Part shown: positions 26,804 through 33,373 of the stretch, piece after piece
Numbering within the stretch: the first letter of the stretch is position 1
Layout: each line of letters starts with the position of its first letter
Assembly (NCBI GenBank): GCA_017554335.1
Contig: JAFZIO010000007.1
Coordinates: forward strand, 1 to 44,659
Length of the DNA stretch: 44,659 nucleotides
Direction of reading: 5' to 3'
Source of the DNA: Bacteroidales bacterium
Lineage (GTDB): Bacteria > Bacteroidota > Bacteroidia > Bacteroidales > UBA932
Translations under genes and position numbers: made by a program
The notes under the pieces: generated by a model
The model's database searches: none
Told to the model about the DNA's origin: nothing
The model's input: the letters and a program-made list of their open reading frames with translations, nothing else

Positions 26804-28027
26804 TCAGGGGTTGATCACGAAGTCGCAGTAGACCGGGAAGTGGTCGGAGATGAAACGGGTGCCGTAGCCGTCTGAGTTCACCACTTTGTAGAACTTGGCT
26901 GTGGCGTTGTTGTAGTAAATATGATCCAGCAGGGTCCAGGTTGAGGAGTCCTCGCGGAAGCCGTTGTAGGTCATGGAATGGTCCGTCTGGGGGGCGTCCG
27001 ACGCGGAGAGATGCAGGTATTTGTTAAGGGCGTCCAGTCTCTCGCTGGCGTTGTTGCTGTTCAGGTCTCCGGCGAAGAATACGGTGGCTTTCGAGTCCCC
27101 GATTATCTTCTTCATCTGCTCCACGTTCACGCGGGCGCAAGGGGTGATGACATCCACCACGGGTGAAACGGCATTGCCGTAGGTTTGGGGGATGAAGTGG
27201 GTGTTGAAGATGAAGAATTCAGCGCCGCTGGCTATGTGTTGCACTTTCAGCCAGAGGGTAATCTTCTGGCCGGTGGTGCCGAAGCCGTTGGAAGCCGTTT
27301 CGGGGGTGTCGGACAGCCAGAAGCAGCCCCAGTCGTTAAGCAGGAACATCCCGTTTCTCAGCATGATCACGTTTCTCTGGCCTCCGTTCTTGAAGGATGC
27401 GTCGTTGGTGGCGTCCCCTTTGGAGTAGCCGGACGCCAGCACGCCGTCCTTTGCGTAGGAGTAGAAGGTGTAGCCTGTAAGGTCGGACTTAAGGCTTTTC
27501 AGCTGCTCCCTGCGGCACTCCTGGAGCATGATGATGTCGGGGTCTGTGTCTTTGAACATGTTCGTGCAGGGGGTCCTTCGTACCGTGCTCCATTCGTGGC
27601 CGGCCTGGTCTGTGGTGCCGTCCGCCTTACCGCCCTGGAGTATGTTGAAACTCATCACGCGCAAAGGGAAGCTTTTGTCTTCGGGCACGTTCTCAGAAAC
27701 CGTTACGGTGCACCTGGCAGAGTGGCCTCCGTCGTTGGATGTTGCCACGATGTCGGCAGTTCCGACTGAAACAGCGGTGACCACACCAACGGCAACCACG
27801 GCCACGTCCGGGTTCGTGGAAGACCAGGAAACGCTCTTGTCCTTTGCGTTGTCCGGGGTCAGCTTCGCCAGCAGGTTGCCTGTCTCGCCCACTTTCAAGG
27901 CGAGTTCAGAAGGGGTTACGCTGACAGATTCTACATGGATGGTTTCGTCTACAACCGGTTTTTCCTCGCAAGAAGCGAATAATGCCCAGCAAAGGCAGAA
28001 GGAAAGCGTAAATCTGACTAAAGACAT
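26804..28027 (-). CDS. Lipoprotein with Ig-like (BIG2) domain and endonuclease/exonuclease/phosphatase domain
   Basis: 407 residues. Lipobox LFASC near residue 20, then a BIG2-type Ig domain (about residues 30-110: ESVSVTPSELALKVGETGNL, VSWSSTNPDVAVV, GTADIVATSNDGGHSA) and an EEP domain from FPLRVMSFNILQGG. EEP active-site blocks are present: IIMLQECR (metal-binding Glu), FNTHF, FFAGDLNSN (Asp/Asn) and the terminal SDHFPVYCDF (Asp-His). Exported EEP proteins hydrolyse DNA, RNA or phosphate esters of lipids or sugars; the substrate is open. The Ig domain probably spaces the enzyme from the membrane. Confidence 0.87.
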   Translation of the reverse strand: MSLVRFTLSFCLCWALFASCEEKPVVDETIHVESVSVTPSELALKVGETGNLLAKLTPDNAKDKSVSWSSTNPDVAVVAVGVVTAVSVGTADIVATSNDGGHSARCTVTVSENVPEDKSFPLRVMSFNILQGGKADGTTDQAGHEWSTVRRTPCTNMFKDTDPDIIMLQECRREQLKSLKSDLTGYTFYSYAKDGVLASGYSKGDATNDASFKNGGQRNVIMLRNGMFLLNDWGCFWLSDTPETASNGFGTTGQKITLWLKVQHIASGAEFFIFNTHFIPQTYGNAVSPVVDVITPCARVNVEQMKKIIGDSKATVFFAGDLNSNNASERLDALNKYLHLSASDAPQTDHSMTYNGFREDSSTWTLLDHIYYNNATAKFYKVVNSDGYGTRFISDHFPVYCDFVINP

Positions 28028-28087
28028 GTTTTAGCTTATTTGGACTGCTAATATACCTAATTTCTGCCAAAAGACTGCTTTTTTTAG

Positions 28088-28095
28088 TATATTTG
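28088..28095 (+). promoter_or_regulatory. -7 box of the tRNA-Leu promoter
   Basis: TATATTTG matches TAnnTTTG and lies 46 nt upstream of the mature tRNA 5' end. A leader hairpin (28103-28108 pairing with 28121-28126, GCGCCG/CGGCGC) would be removed by RNase P. Confidence 0.55.
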
Positions 28096-28141
28096 CACCG
28101 TCGCGCCGCGAGGCGCCTCCCGGCGCACTGCTGCGCCACTA

Positions 28142-28441
28142 GCCTTGGTGGTGAAATGGTAGACACGAGGGACTTAAACATAATTTGAGTGCACTTTCAG
28201 AAATGAGAGATGCAGAATGTCGTAAATTCAAGGAAGCCTTAACGGGTAATGCCGATGGTAATCTTGAGCCAAGCCTCTGAAAAGAGGAAGGTGCAGAGAC
28301 TAGACACGACACACCTAAAGATCTTGGATCCATGGTGAAGGAATAGTCCGGACCACAAACAGAAATGGTGGCGAAAGCCATAGTGGCAAGAAAATCCCTT
28401 GGCCCGAAACGGCCGTGCGGGTTCGATTCCCGCCCGAGGCA
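28142..28441 (+). tRNA. tRNA-Leu(UAA), interrupted by a group I intron
   Basis: Exon 1 is 28142-28175 and exon 2 is 28391-28441, together 85 nt with discriminator A73 at 28441; CCA is not encoded. The acceptor stem GCCUUGG pairs with CCGAGGC (one G-U). Other parts: D-arm with GGUGGUGAAAUGGUAGAC, anticodon stem AGGGA/UCCCU with loop CUUAAAA giving anticodon UAA, a long class II variable arm (GGCC/GGCC), and a T arm GCGGG-TTCGATT-CCCGC. The split falls after U34. The 3' end is also an integration core reused twice downstream. Confidence 0.93.
28176..28390 (+). ncRNA. Group I intron (tRNA-Leu type, probably IC3), 215 nt
   Basis: Inserted between U34 and A35, the same place as cyanobacterial and plastid tRNA-Leu(UAA) introns, and ends in G (28390). 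P1 pairs exon ACUU with GAGU (28187-28190), with U-G at the splice site. A P2 hairpin UGCA-CUUUC/GAGAG-a-UGCA follows. The P4/Q region has AAUUCAAGG with AAUCUUGAGCC. The R element GUGCAGAGACUAGA and the S element AAUAGUCC form P7 (GACUA/UAGUC). No homing endonuclease gene is present. Splicing activity is inferred, not shown. Confidence 0.9.
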
Positions 28442-28442
28442 C
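28428..28442 (+). repeat. Integration core copy 1 (tRNA-Leu 3' end)
   Basis: TCCCGCCCGAGGCAC, the last part of the T arm and acceptor stem. The same 15 nt recur at 29980-29994, and a 15-nt overlapping match occurs at 32247-32261. Confidence 0.75.
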
Positions 28443-28446
28443 GAAA

Positions 28447-28473
28447 AGAGCTGCGATAATCGCGGCTCTTTTT
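28447..28473 (+). terminator. Rho-independent terminator of tRNA-Leu
   Basis: AGAGCTGCGA (28447-28456) pairs with TCGCGGCTCT (28460-28469) over 10 bp with one G-U, a 3-nt loop, then a T run to 28473. It starts 5 nt after the integration core. Confidence 0.85.
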
Positions 28474-28496
28474 GTGCATAACTATTTGATTTAAAC

Positions 28497-29300
28497 TCAT
28501 TTCAGAAGTTTTCTGTTGCTTTCTTCTCCCTCTAGTACGGACATCTGCTGAATTGCGATAGCATTAAGTCTGCAGAGCCTTTCCGCCTGAATTACCCCTT
28601 CGTTGATGAAAATGGCATTCAGGCTTTCCATATTGGAAAGGCAGATGAGCTGGTTGATAGTAGCGTAGTCGCGGATATTTCCCTTTAGTTCCGGATTGGC
28701 ATCCCGCCATTCTTTCGCTGTCATGCCGAACAGGGCCACATTGAGCACGTCTGCTTCATTTGCGTAGATAATTGATATCTGCTTCTCAGAAACCTCGGGC
28801 GGAATCAAGTTCTGTTTGATCGCATCGGTATGGATACGGTAGTTCACTTTAGAGAGTTCGCGCTTTGCCGTCCATCCGATGAGCTTCTGCTCCTCTTCCT
28901 TAAGCCGTTGGAATTCACGGATAAGATAGACCTTGAATTCCGGGCTAATCCACATCGCGAACTCGAAAGCGATGTCCTTGTGAGCATATGTGCCGCCATA
29001 ACGCCCGGCTTTGGAAACTATGCCGATGGCGTGGGTCTTCTCCGTCCATTCTTTAGCGCTGAGGCGGAAATTGTTGAGCCCCGCCTTACTTTTAATTATG
29101 TCGAATTCGGCAGAATTAAACTCAGGATTGAATACTTTTTCCCAAGTCCCCAGGAACTCGACGGTGTTCCTATTACGTAGCCAATTGTGAAAGAAAAACT
29201 CCCCATCTTTGGAGCGCATCATATCCGTGAGACTGATGAAGTCCTCACTTCCAACTTTAACCACCGTTACTGAGACGCCACTTACATCTATCTTTGCCAT
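28497..29300 (-). CDS. KilA-N domain protein
   Basis: 267 residues from the ATG at 29300 (MAKIDVSG); an upstream in-frame start at 29321 is possible. The KilA-N fold is recognisable: FISLTDMMRS, FFFHNWLRNRNTVEFLGTWE, and YGGTYAHKDIAFEFAMWISPEFKVYLIREFQRLK (near residues 95-130). The C-terminal half is helical with ALFGMTAKEWRDANPELKGNIRDYATINQLICL. KilA-N proteins are DNA-binding and typical of phages and mobile islands, often as antirepressors. It lies 42 nt downstream of the XRE gene on the same strand inside a tRNA-borne segment. Confidence 0.85.
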   Translation of the reverse strand: MAKIDVSGVSVTVVKVGSEDFISLTDMMRSKDGEFFFHNWLRNRNTVEFLGTWEKVFNPEFNSAEFDIIKSKAGLNNFRLSAKEWTEKTHAIGIVSKAGRYGGTYAHKDIAFEFAMWISPEFKVYLIREFQRLKEEEQKLIGWTAKRELSKVNYRIHTDAIKQNLIPPEVSEKQISIIYANEADVLNVALFGMTAKEWRDANPELKGNIRDYATINQLICLSNMESLNAIFINEGVIQAERLCRLNAIAIQQMSVLEGEESNRKLLK

Positions 29301-29342
29301 AGTTTCATCCCTTAATTTCAATTATCTTCGTCGGATTCAGTT

Positions 29343-29780
29343 TCATTTAGTGCGTTTTTTCCGGGGCTTGTAACCCTCAACACAATCGCTTGTTTTGATA
29401 TCGGGATCAAGTTCTTCCCCGGCTGAATCATTTAGGTATTGGGGACGGGAAGGCGCTGTCGGGTCGTAGCCGTTAACGTATGATAGGGCCGATTTGATAA
29501 GGTCGATGTTCAAGGCGTTCTCCAGACGGGCAATGGTTTCAAGCGTCATGTTGGAACTACCCTTCAGCAAATTGGAAACATACTGCTGTGTGCACCCCAT
29601 ACGCTTAGCAAGTTCCACTTGAGTAACTGATTGCTCATCCATTGCGCACATAACCTGAAGCGTAATGTAACGAGAATACTTGAGCCAATATTCATTGTCT
29701 CTGCGCCACTGCGCGTCTTCACGCCAGCGGGATGGTGTGGGAGACTGATGCGCCTCCAAAAATTCAATAGCCCTGCTCAT
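29343..29780 (-). CDS. XRE-family helix-turn-helix regulator
   Basis: 145 residues from the ATG at 29780 (MSRAIEFLEAHQ). A longer frame to 29900 would contain the promoter and is rejected. The HTH lies at about residues 55-105: VTQVELAKRMGCTQQYVSNLLKGSSNMTLETIARLENAL, a standard Cro/C1 pattern; the tail is polar and basic (KPRKKRTK). It probably represses its own promoter through the repeats at 29805-29828. First gene of a pair with the KilA-N gene, resembling a repressor/antirepressor module or an orphan antitoxin. Confidence 0.85.
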   Translation of the reverse strand: MSRAIEFLEAHQSPTPSRWREDAQWRRDNEYWLKYSRYITLQVMCAMDEQSVTQVELAKRMGCTQQYVSNLLKGSSNMTLETIARLENALNIDLIKSALSYVNGYDPTAPSRPQYLNDSAGEELDPDIKTSDCVEGYKPRKKRTK

Positions 29781-29784
29781 ACCA

Positions 29785-29792
29785 CAAAGATA
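29785..29792 (-). promoter_or_regulatory. -7 box 4 nt from the XRE start codon
   Basis: Minus-strand TATCTTTG ends 4 nt before the ATG at 29780, so the transcript would begin at or beside the start codon (leaderless). Confidence 0.6.
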
Positions 29793-29804
29793 AAAACAAT
29801 ATTT

Positions 29805-29828
29805 GTATTGTACAACACAAGTATTGTA
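29805..29828. promoter_or_regulatory. Probable XRE operator
   Basis: Direct copies of GTATTGTA at 29805-29812 and 29821-29828 (16-nt period), with a palindrome TTGTACAA at 29808-29815, cover the -33 region. The position suggests autorepression. Confidence 0.45.
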
Positions 29829-29979
29829 TTCCACCCCGGTTTCTGTTGTTAAAAATGCATCAATTTTTGGTCGCATTTTCCGCTCATTATTTGAATACAC
29901 AGGTGGATTAATAAAACCACTTGATAGACAAAACCTTCAATAGCCTCCAAGAATACACGATAGTCACCAGTCCTCTAGC

Positions 29980-29994
29980 TCCCGCCCGAGGCAC
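29980..29994 (+). repeat. Integration core copy 2
   Basis: TCCCGCCCGAGGCAC, identical to the tRNA-Leu 3' end at 28428-28442, but without the rest of the tRNA. Confidence 0.75.
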
Positions 29995-29997
29995 ATT

Positions 29998-30049
29998 AAA
30001 GACTTTGTAAGTTGTTTATTCTCAAACACCTTGCGGAGTCTTTGTTTTT
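29998..30049 (+). terminator. Terminator next to core copy 2
   Basis: 29998-30011 pairs with 30030-30043 over 14 bp (several G-U), with an 18-nt loop and then GTTTTT. It sits 3 nt after the core, in the same place as the tRNA terminator relative to copy 1. Confidence 0.65.
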
Positions 30050-30061
30050 CTATCCCCAAAA

Positions 30062-30083
30062 TTTGGTCACCATTTGGTCACCA
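30062..30083 (+). repeat. Tandem TTTGGTCACCA, possible integrase arm sites
   Basis: Two perfect adjacent 11-nt copies (30062-30072 and 30073-30083) between core copy 2 and the cargo genes. Similar GGTCAC pairs occur at 32206/32216 and 32474/32484. Nothing else is recognisable in 30084-30138. Confidence 0.5.
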
Positions 30084-30138
30084 TTAATGAGAACGGGAGA
30101 GCGATAGATTGGAATTTATAGAAACCACTTTTGTCCCT

Positions 30139-30354
30139 TCACCGCTTTTTATAGAACATTATTCTCCTGATGATGTGATATAGTCCAAGTGCGAGGAATG
30201 CAAAGCCTATCTTCCCGTGGAGTCCGCCGACACCATTGTGCTGCATCCCGTTGAAGAGAAGAACAAGGAGCGCCACGATACCGGACACGAGGACTAATGC
30301 CGCCACAATGGCCAGAATCTTCGTATCCGTCCGATTCAGGGCATAAAACTTCAT
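30139..30354 (-). CDS. Small two-helix membrane protein
   Basis: 71 residues with two hydrophobic helices (ILAIVAALVLVSGIVALLVLLF, and GKIGFAFLALGLYHIIRR) and a histidine in each flanking segment, which recalls small haem- or redox-associated DUF4405-like helices. That resemblance is weak, and I assign no function. It lies 69 nt downstream of the flavodoxin gene on the same strand and is probably in its operon. Confidence 0.6.
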   Translation of the reverse strand: MKFYALNRTDTKILAIVAALVLVSGIVALLVLLFNGMQHNGVGGLHGKIGFAFLALGLYHIIRRIMFYKKR

Positions 30355-30423
30355 AAGGAATCAGTTGTTGGAGTTTCTGGAGCATAACTTAGGACATTGC
30401 AGCGATAAATCCGAAACTACCGG

Positions 30424-30966
30424 CTACTTGAGCTCTCCTGCCCATACCTTGATATCGGCCTTGGAGGCACCATTCAGCGTCTTGCCGGCTTTCCAGTTGA
30501 TCTTCGGATAGGCGGCGGCAAAGTCCTTGTTGGCCTTGTCGATGGTGCTTCCTCCGGAGGTGGCGAAGAAGATAACCGTCTTGCCTTCAAAGCCATAGGC
30601 CTCGATAAAGGTGTTAATGATGGTGGGAGCCGTGTACCACCACACCGGGAAGCCGATGAAGATGCGGTCGTATGAATCGGCATCCTTCAGGTCTTGCACG
30701 AAAGCCGGTCGGGAATTCTTGTCCTGCATCTCAACGCTACTGCGGGAGGTCTTGTCCCGCCAATCCAGGTCTGCGGCCGTATACTTGACTTCCGGCTTGA
30801 TTTCATAGAGGGTGGCGTCGGTTACTTCGGCCAGGTCCTTGGCCACGGTCTCGGTGGTGCCAGTGGCAGAGAAGAAAGCTACGAGGGTTTTCATTTCTTT
30901 CTTGTTTTGGCCGCAGGCAGTGAGCATAAGCGTCATTGCCGCGAGGGTGAGGAGGATATGTTTCAT
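30424..30966 (-). CDS. Exported lipoprotein flavodoxin
   Basis: 180 residues from the ATG at 30966. A lipoprotein signal (LTAC near residue 15) precedes a complete flavodoxin-4-like domain: FFSATGTTETVAKDLAE (FMN phosphate loop), FIGFPVWWYTAPTIINTFIE and VIFFATSGGSTIDK. The native frame extends upstream to 31017, but the signal peptide sets the start. Flavodoxins are normally cytosolic; here the redox FMN protein would sit in the periplasm or on a membrane. It follows the acyltransferase gene by 14 nt and precedes a small membrane protein. Confidence 0.86.
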   Translation of the reverse strand: MKHILLTLAAMTLMLTACGQNKKEMKTLVAFFSATGTTETVAKDLAEVTDATLYEIKPEVKYTAADLDWRDKTSRSSVEMQDKNSRPAFVQDLKDADSYDRIFIGFPVWWYTAPTIINTFIEAYGFEGKTVIFFATSGGSTIDKANKDFAAAYPKINWKAGKTLNGASKADIKVWAGELK

Positions 30967-30980
30967 AAAGGAGTCAATGT

Positions 30981-32165
30981 CTATTTCTTCCGTTTGAGCC
31001 AATGTTCCTTGAGCCACTCACGCACCGGCTCGTCGTAGATCTTTAGAACACCCCACGCCAGGACGATGGACAGGAACACCACGCCCAAGTTCATCACGAT
31101 GTGCATCCACACGGGAGCAGCCTTGTGGTCCTCGAACCAGTTCATTTGCATGTACATCAGCGGATAATGTGTGATGTATAGCGGATAGGAAAGGTCGCCC
31201 AGCCATTTGCACACCATTGTGCTCCACTTGTGCGTGGTAATACTGCCGGAACCTGCCAGCACGATGAGCGGGAAAACCAGCAGGACACAAATCGCTTGAT
31301 AAATACCATCCGGAACGCCGGTCTTTCCACCGATGCAGGGGATGGAGAAAAGGACGATGAGCATCAAGGAGCACCACCAGAAGCCACCCTTGAGATGGAT
31401 GGGAGAACCGCTGGGATTGGTCTCGGTGCGGTGCGACGGTAGGATGCGGGAAATCAGCAGACCACACAGGAAAGGATAGAGCAACCGGGTAAAGCCTATG
31501 TACAACTGCTGGCCGGTGAGGCTCCAGCCACCGATGACGGTATATTGTGGCCCGTCTGGGAAGAATCCGAAAACATCCCAACCCATCGTTAGATCCAGCG
31601 TGAAGAACGCGCAAGCGATGCAAAGGGCGATCAGCGCAATCTTGGGGAGCCTGCGGAATATCAAGGCATAAAGAATGTTGCCGATATATTCGAACGTGAG
31701 CGACCAGTTGGGCCCATTAAAGGAATTCATCTCACCCCAACCACGGATGTCCAGCCCTGTTCCACACGGGATCATCAGCAGGCCCATCACCAGGCAAAGC
31801 GCGAACTTCCACAGAGGAGTCTTCAGCGTCTCAGGAAATGCTGCTCCTGCAAAGAAGAACAGTGCTGCACCGATGAGTGTTCCCGCGATTACCATAGGAT
31901 GCAGACGGGTAAGACGGCGCTTGAAGAAGCCCCAGGTGGTCATCTTGTCCCAGCGGTCGTCGTAGGCATATCCTATTACGAAACCAGAAAGAACAAAGAA
32001 AAAATCCACCGCCAGATAGCCGTGGTTCACAATCTGCGTCCCAAAGACTGGGATATAGGTTTCGAAGCAATGGAAAATAATGACCATCAGCGCGGCTACT
32101 CCACGAAGACCGTCCAGAATTTCATAACGAGGCTTAGATGCAAGGTATATGTTTTCTTTTGCCAT
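30981..32165 (-). CDS. Acyltransferase 3 family membrane protein (OafA/YrhL-like)
   Basis: 394 residues with about ten membrane helices. The AT3 signature is present: YEILDGLRGVAALMVIIFHCFE (helix 1 with the catalytic His), AVDFFFVLSGFVIG, and FFKRRLTRLHPM with the conserved Arg residues. These enzymes O-acetylate or acylate cell-surface polysaccharides or lipids. It heads the cargo operon of the second tRNA-borne segment, so it may alter a surface glycan, a common role for island genes. Confidence 0.9.
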   Translation of the reverse strand: MAKENIYLASKPRYEILDGLRGVAALMVIIFHCFETYIPVFGTQIVNHGYLAVDFFFVLSGFVIGYAYDDRWDKMTTWGFFKRRLTRLHPMVIAGTLIGAALFFFAGAAFPETLKTPLWKFALCLVMGLLMIPCGTGLDIRGWGEMNSFNGPNWSLTFEYIGNILYALIFRRLPKIALIALCIACAFFTLDLTMGWDVFGFFPDGPQYTVIGGWSLTGQQLYIGFTRLLYPFLCGLLISRILPSHRTETNPSGSPIHLKGGFWWCSLMLIVLFSIPCIGGKTGVPDGIYQAICVLLVFPLIVLAGSGSITTHKWSTMVCKWLGDLSYPLYITHYPLMYMQMNWFEDHKAAPVWMHIVMNLGVVFLSIVLAWGVLKIYDEPVREWLKEHWLKRKK

Positions 32166-32185
32166 TGATTCCGATTTATCGAATA

Positions 32186-32193
32186 CAAATATA
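32186..32193 (-). promoter_or_regulatory. -7 box of the acyltransferase operon
   Basis: Minus-strand TATATTTG, 20 nt upstream of the ATG at 32165. Confidence 0.5.
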
Positions 32194-32205
32194 CTATTTT
32201 TTCTC

Positions 32206-32221
32206 GGTCACGTTCGGTCAC
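32206..32221 (+). repeat. Paired GGTCAC motifs left of core copy 3
   Basis: GGTCAC at 32206 and again at 32216 (10-nt period) just before core copy 3. Another pair (GGTCAC, GGTCGC) at 32474/32484 lies beyond it. Confidence 0.4.
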
Positions 32222-32246
32222 CATTCCCGGGAGTTATTTCAACCCA

Positions 32247-32261
32247 CCGCCCGAGGCACGA
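32247..32261 (+). repeat. Integration core copy 3
   Basis: CCGCCCGAGGCACGA, identical to tRNA-Leu positions 28430-28444. It marks the distal end of the second segment. Confidence 0.7.
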
Positions 32262-32269
32262 GCAAGGCA

Positions 32270-32317
32270 AAAACCGTCCGTACTTTTTCGAACGTTCGAA
32301 ACATGCGGACGGTTTTT
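32270..32317 (+). terminator. Terminator next to core copy 3
   Basis: AAAACCGTCCG (32270-32280) pairs with CGGACGGTTTT (32306-32316). The loop contains a perfect palindrome TTCGAACGTTCGAA (32287-32300). Flanked by A and T runs, so it could work on both strands. Confidence 0.8.
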
Positions 32318-32324
32318 CTATTGC

Positions 32325-32449
32325 TGACGTGACTCCAGCACCCCATTTTCTCACGTCACTGGCCGTTTTGTTTGTTTTATGGACGAAAACCGCCAGCGAC
32401 GTGACTCTGGAGCCCATTTCCGTCACATCGCTCAATAAAAATGGGATTA
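32325..32449. repeat. Cluster of GACGTGA/TCACGTC palindromes plus 31-nt repeat copy A
   Basis: TGACGTGA (32325) pairs with TCACGTCA (32351). A larger imperfect inverted repeat joins 32351-32369 to 32386-32404 (17 of 19 positions complementary). CGACGTGAC then meets GTCACATCG (to 32430). The last 31 nt (32419-32449) recur at 34053-34083. No gene fits here; 32450-32515 shows only the GGTCAC pair. Confidence 0.6.
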
Positions 32450-32515
32450 CATGCTATTCTATCCACCAAATATGGTCACCATTGGTCGCAACTGGAACGA
32501 CCCCAAAGATAGAGG

Positions 32516-33058
32516 CTAGTACATCATCCACGCAAGGCCGTCGTTAGGCGTGGAACCATTGAAGACAATACGGATTGTTTTGTCCAAGTCGAGGGTAACA
32601 TCAAGATTGAGGCGTGTAGAAGAAGAGTTGCAGGAAAAGGTATTTACTTTAGCCGAGCCCGAAATTTGCGTGCCTTGACCGGTGCCCATTTGCTCCGCAA
32701 ACTGGCCCTTAATCTTATACCCCTTAGAATCAGAACCGGAAAACTCAAGCATCAGGTTGCCGTATCCGGGAATACCGTAAATGCTCATGGACGTTATTAC
32801 GGGTTCCTGAGGAGCGCTCCAAACGCTGACAGAGCACTGATTAATATCGGACTGGCTCTTTATTTCTATATCCTCCGTAAACAGGTGCCAATTATTCTTG
32901 CCTAATCCAATACCACTCATATCGGCCTCATACCCACATTGCAGGTCCAGCCTTCTCTCTCCATCGACACTTATATACCCCGGAGTAAAAATTTCCTTTG
33001 TACATGAAACCACGCAAAAGGAAAGGCAAAATGAAAGCAACAAAACGATTCTATTCAT
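32516..33058 (-). CDS. Lipoprotein of unknown function
   Basis: 180 residues; lipobox VVSC at about residue 19 followed by TKEIF. The remainder is beta-strand-rich with a few cysteines and ends in GLAWMMY. I recognise no family. It starts 18 nt after the ParE stop on the same strand, so it could be transcribed from the parDE promoter, which is odd for a toxin-antitoxin operon. More AT-rich than the core genome, which suggests acquisition. Confidence 0.7.
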   Translation of the reverse strand: MNRIVLLLSFCLSFCVVSCTKEIFTPGYISVDGERRLDLQCGYEADMSGIGLGKNNWHLFTEDIEIKSQSDINQCSVSVWSAPQEPVITSMSIYGIPGYGNLMLEFSGSDSKGYKIKGQFAEQMGTGQGTQISGSAKVNTFSCNSSSTRLNLDVTLDLDKTIRIVFNGSTPNDGLAWMMY

Positions 33059-33076
33059 ATTTAGGGAGATGCCTTA

Positions 33077-33373
33077 TTACAAGTGTCTTTGATAGTCCAT
33101 CTTCTCGTGGAGAATACGATCCACCCAGATGGAGCCATCTTTGTTCTTCTTATAGAAAACAATATGATGCCCAACCTTGTAACCAAATAGTCCGGGCTTT
33201 ATGATGTCATAAGTCTTTTCAAGGAAAACGGGTAAACAGTTCAATCCTTGAATAGTGGTGTAAATCTGCCGATAATAAATGATAGCCTGGTCTTCTGACC
33301 AGGTTTCGACCGTATAGTCCCAAATACCGTCCAAATCGGCAATGGCCTTTCTGGATAAACTAATCTTAGCCAT
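33077..33373 (-). CDS. parE: ParE-type toxin (RelE/ParE superfamily)
   Basis: 98 residues over a single RelE/ParE fold: ISLSRKAIADLDGIWDYTVETWSEDQA, YDIIKPGLFGYKVGHHIVFYKKN, VDRILHEKMDYQRHL. The terminal ILHxxMD pattern is typical of ParE, which poisons DNA gyrase. Its start overlaps the antitoxin stop by 8 nt, the usual coupled layout. Confidence 0.9.
   Translation of the reverse strand: MAKISLSRKAIADLDGIWDYTVETWSEDQAIIYYRQIYTTIQGLNCLPVFLEKTYDIIKPGLFGYKVGHHIVFYKKNKDGSIWVDRILHEKMDYQRHL

Larger units (their letters stand above)
28443..29994. mobile_element. Accessory segment 1 in tRNA-Leu (KilA-N, XRE), no integrase
   Basis: Bounded by the tRNA 3' end and its repeat at 29980-29994. It holds two minus-strand regulatory genes and is visibly more AT-rich than the flanking core genes. 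The size (about 1.55 kb) and the absence of an integrase suggest a satellite or decayed remnant. Whether it was ever mobile on its own is inference. Confidence 0.6.
29995..32259. mobile_element. Accessory segment 2 in tRNA-Leu (acyltransferase, flavodoxin), no integrase
   Basis: Runs from core copy 2 to core copy 3 and carries three minus-strand genes as cargo. Tandem GGTCAC motifs lie near both ends. No recombinase is visible, so it is either mobilised in trans or decayed. Confidence 0.55.

Noticed and set aside
28139-28442. Short reading frames over the tRNA-Leu/intron
   Set aside because: They are antisense to a structured RNA gene and have no coding character.
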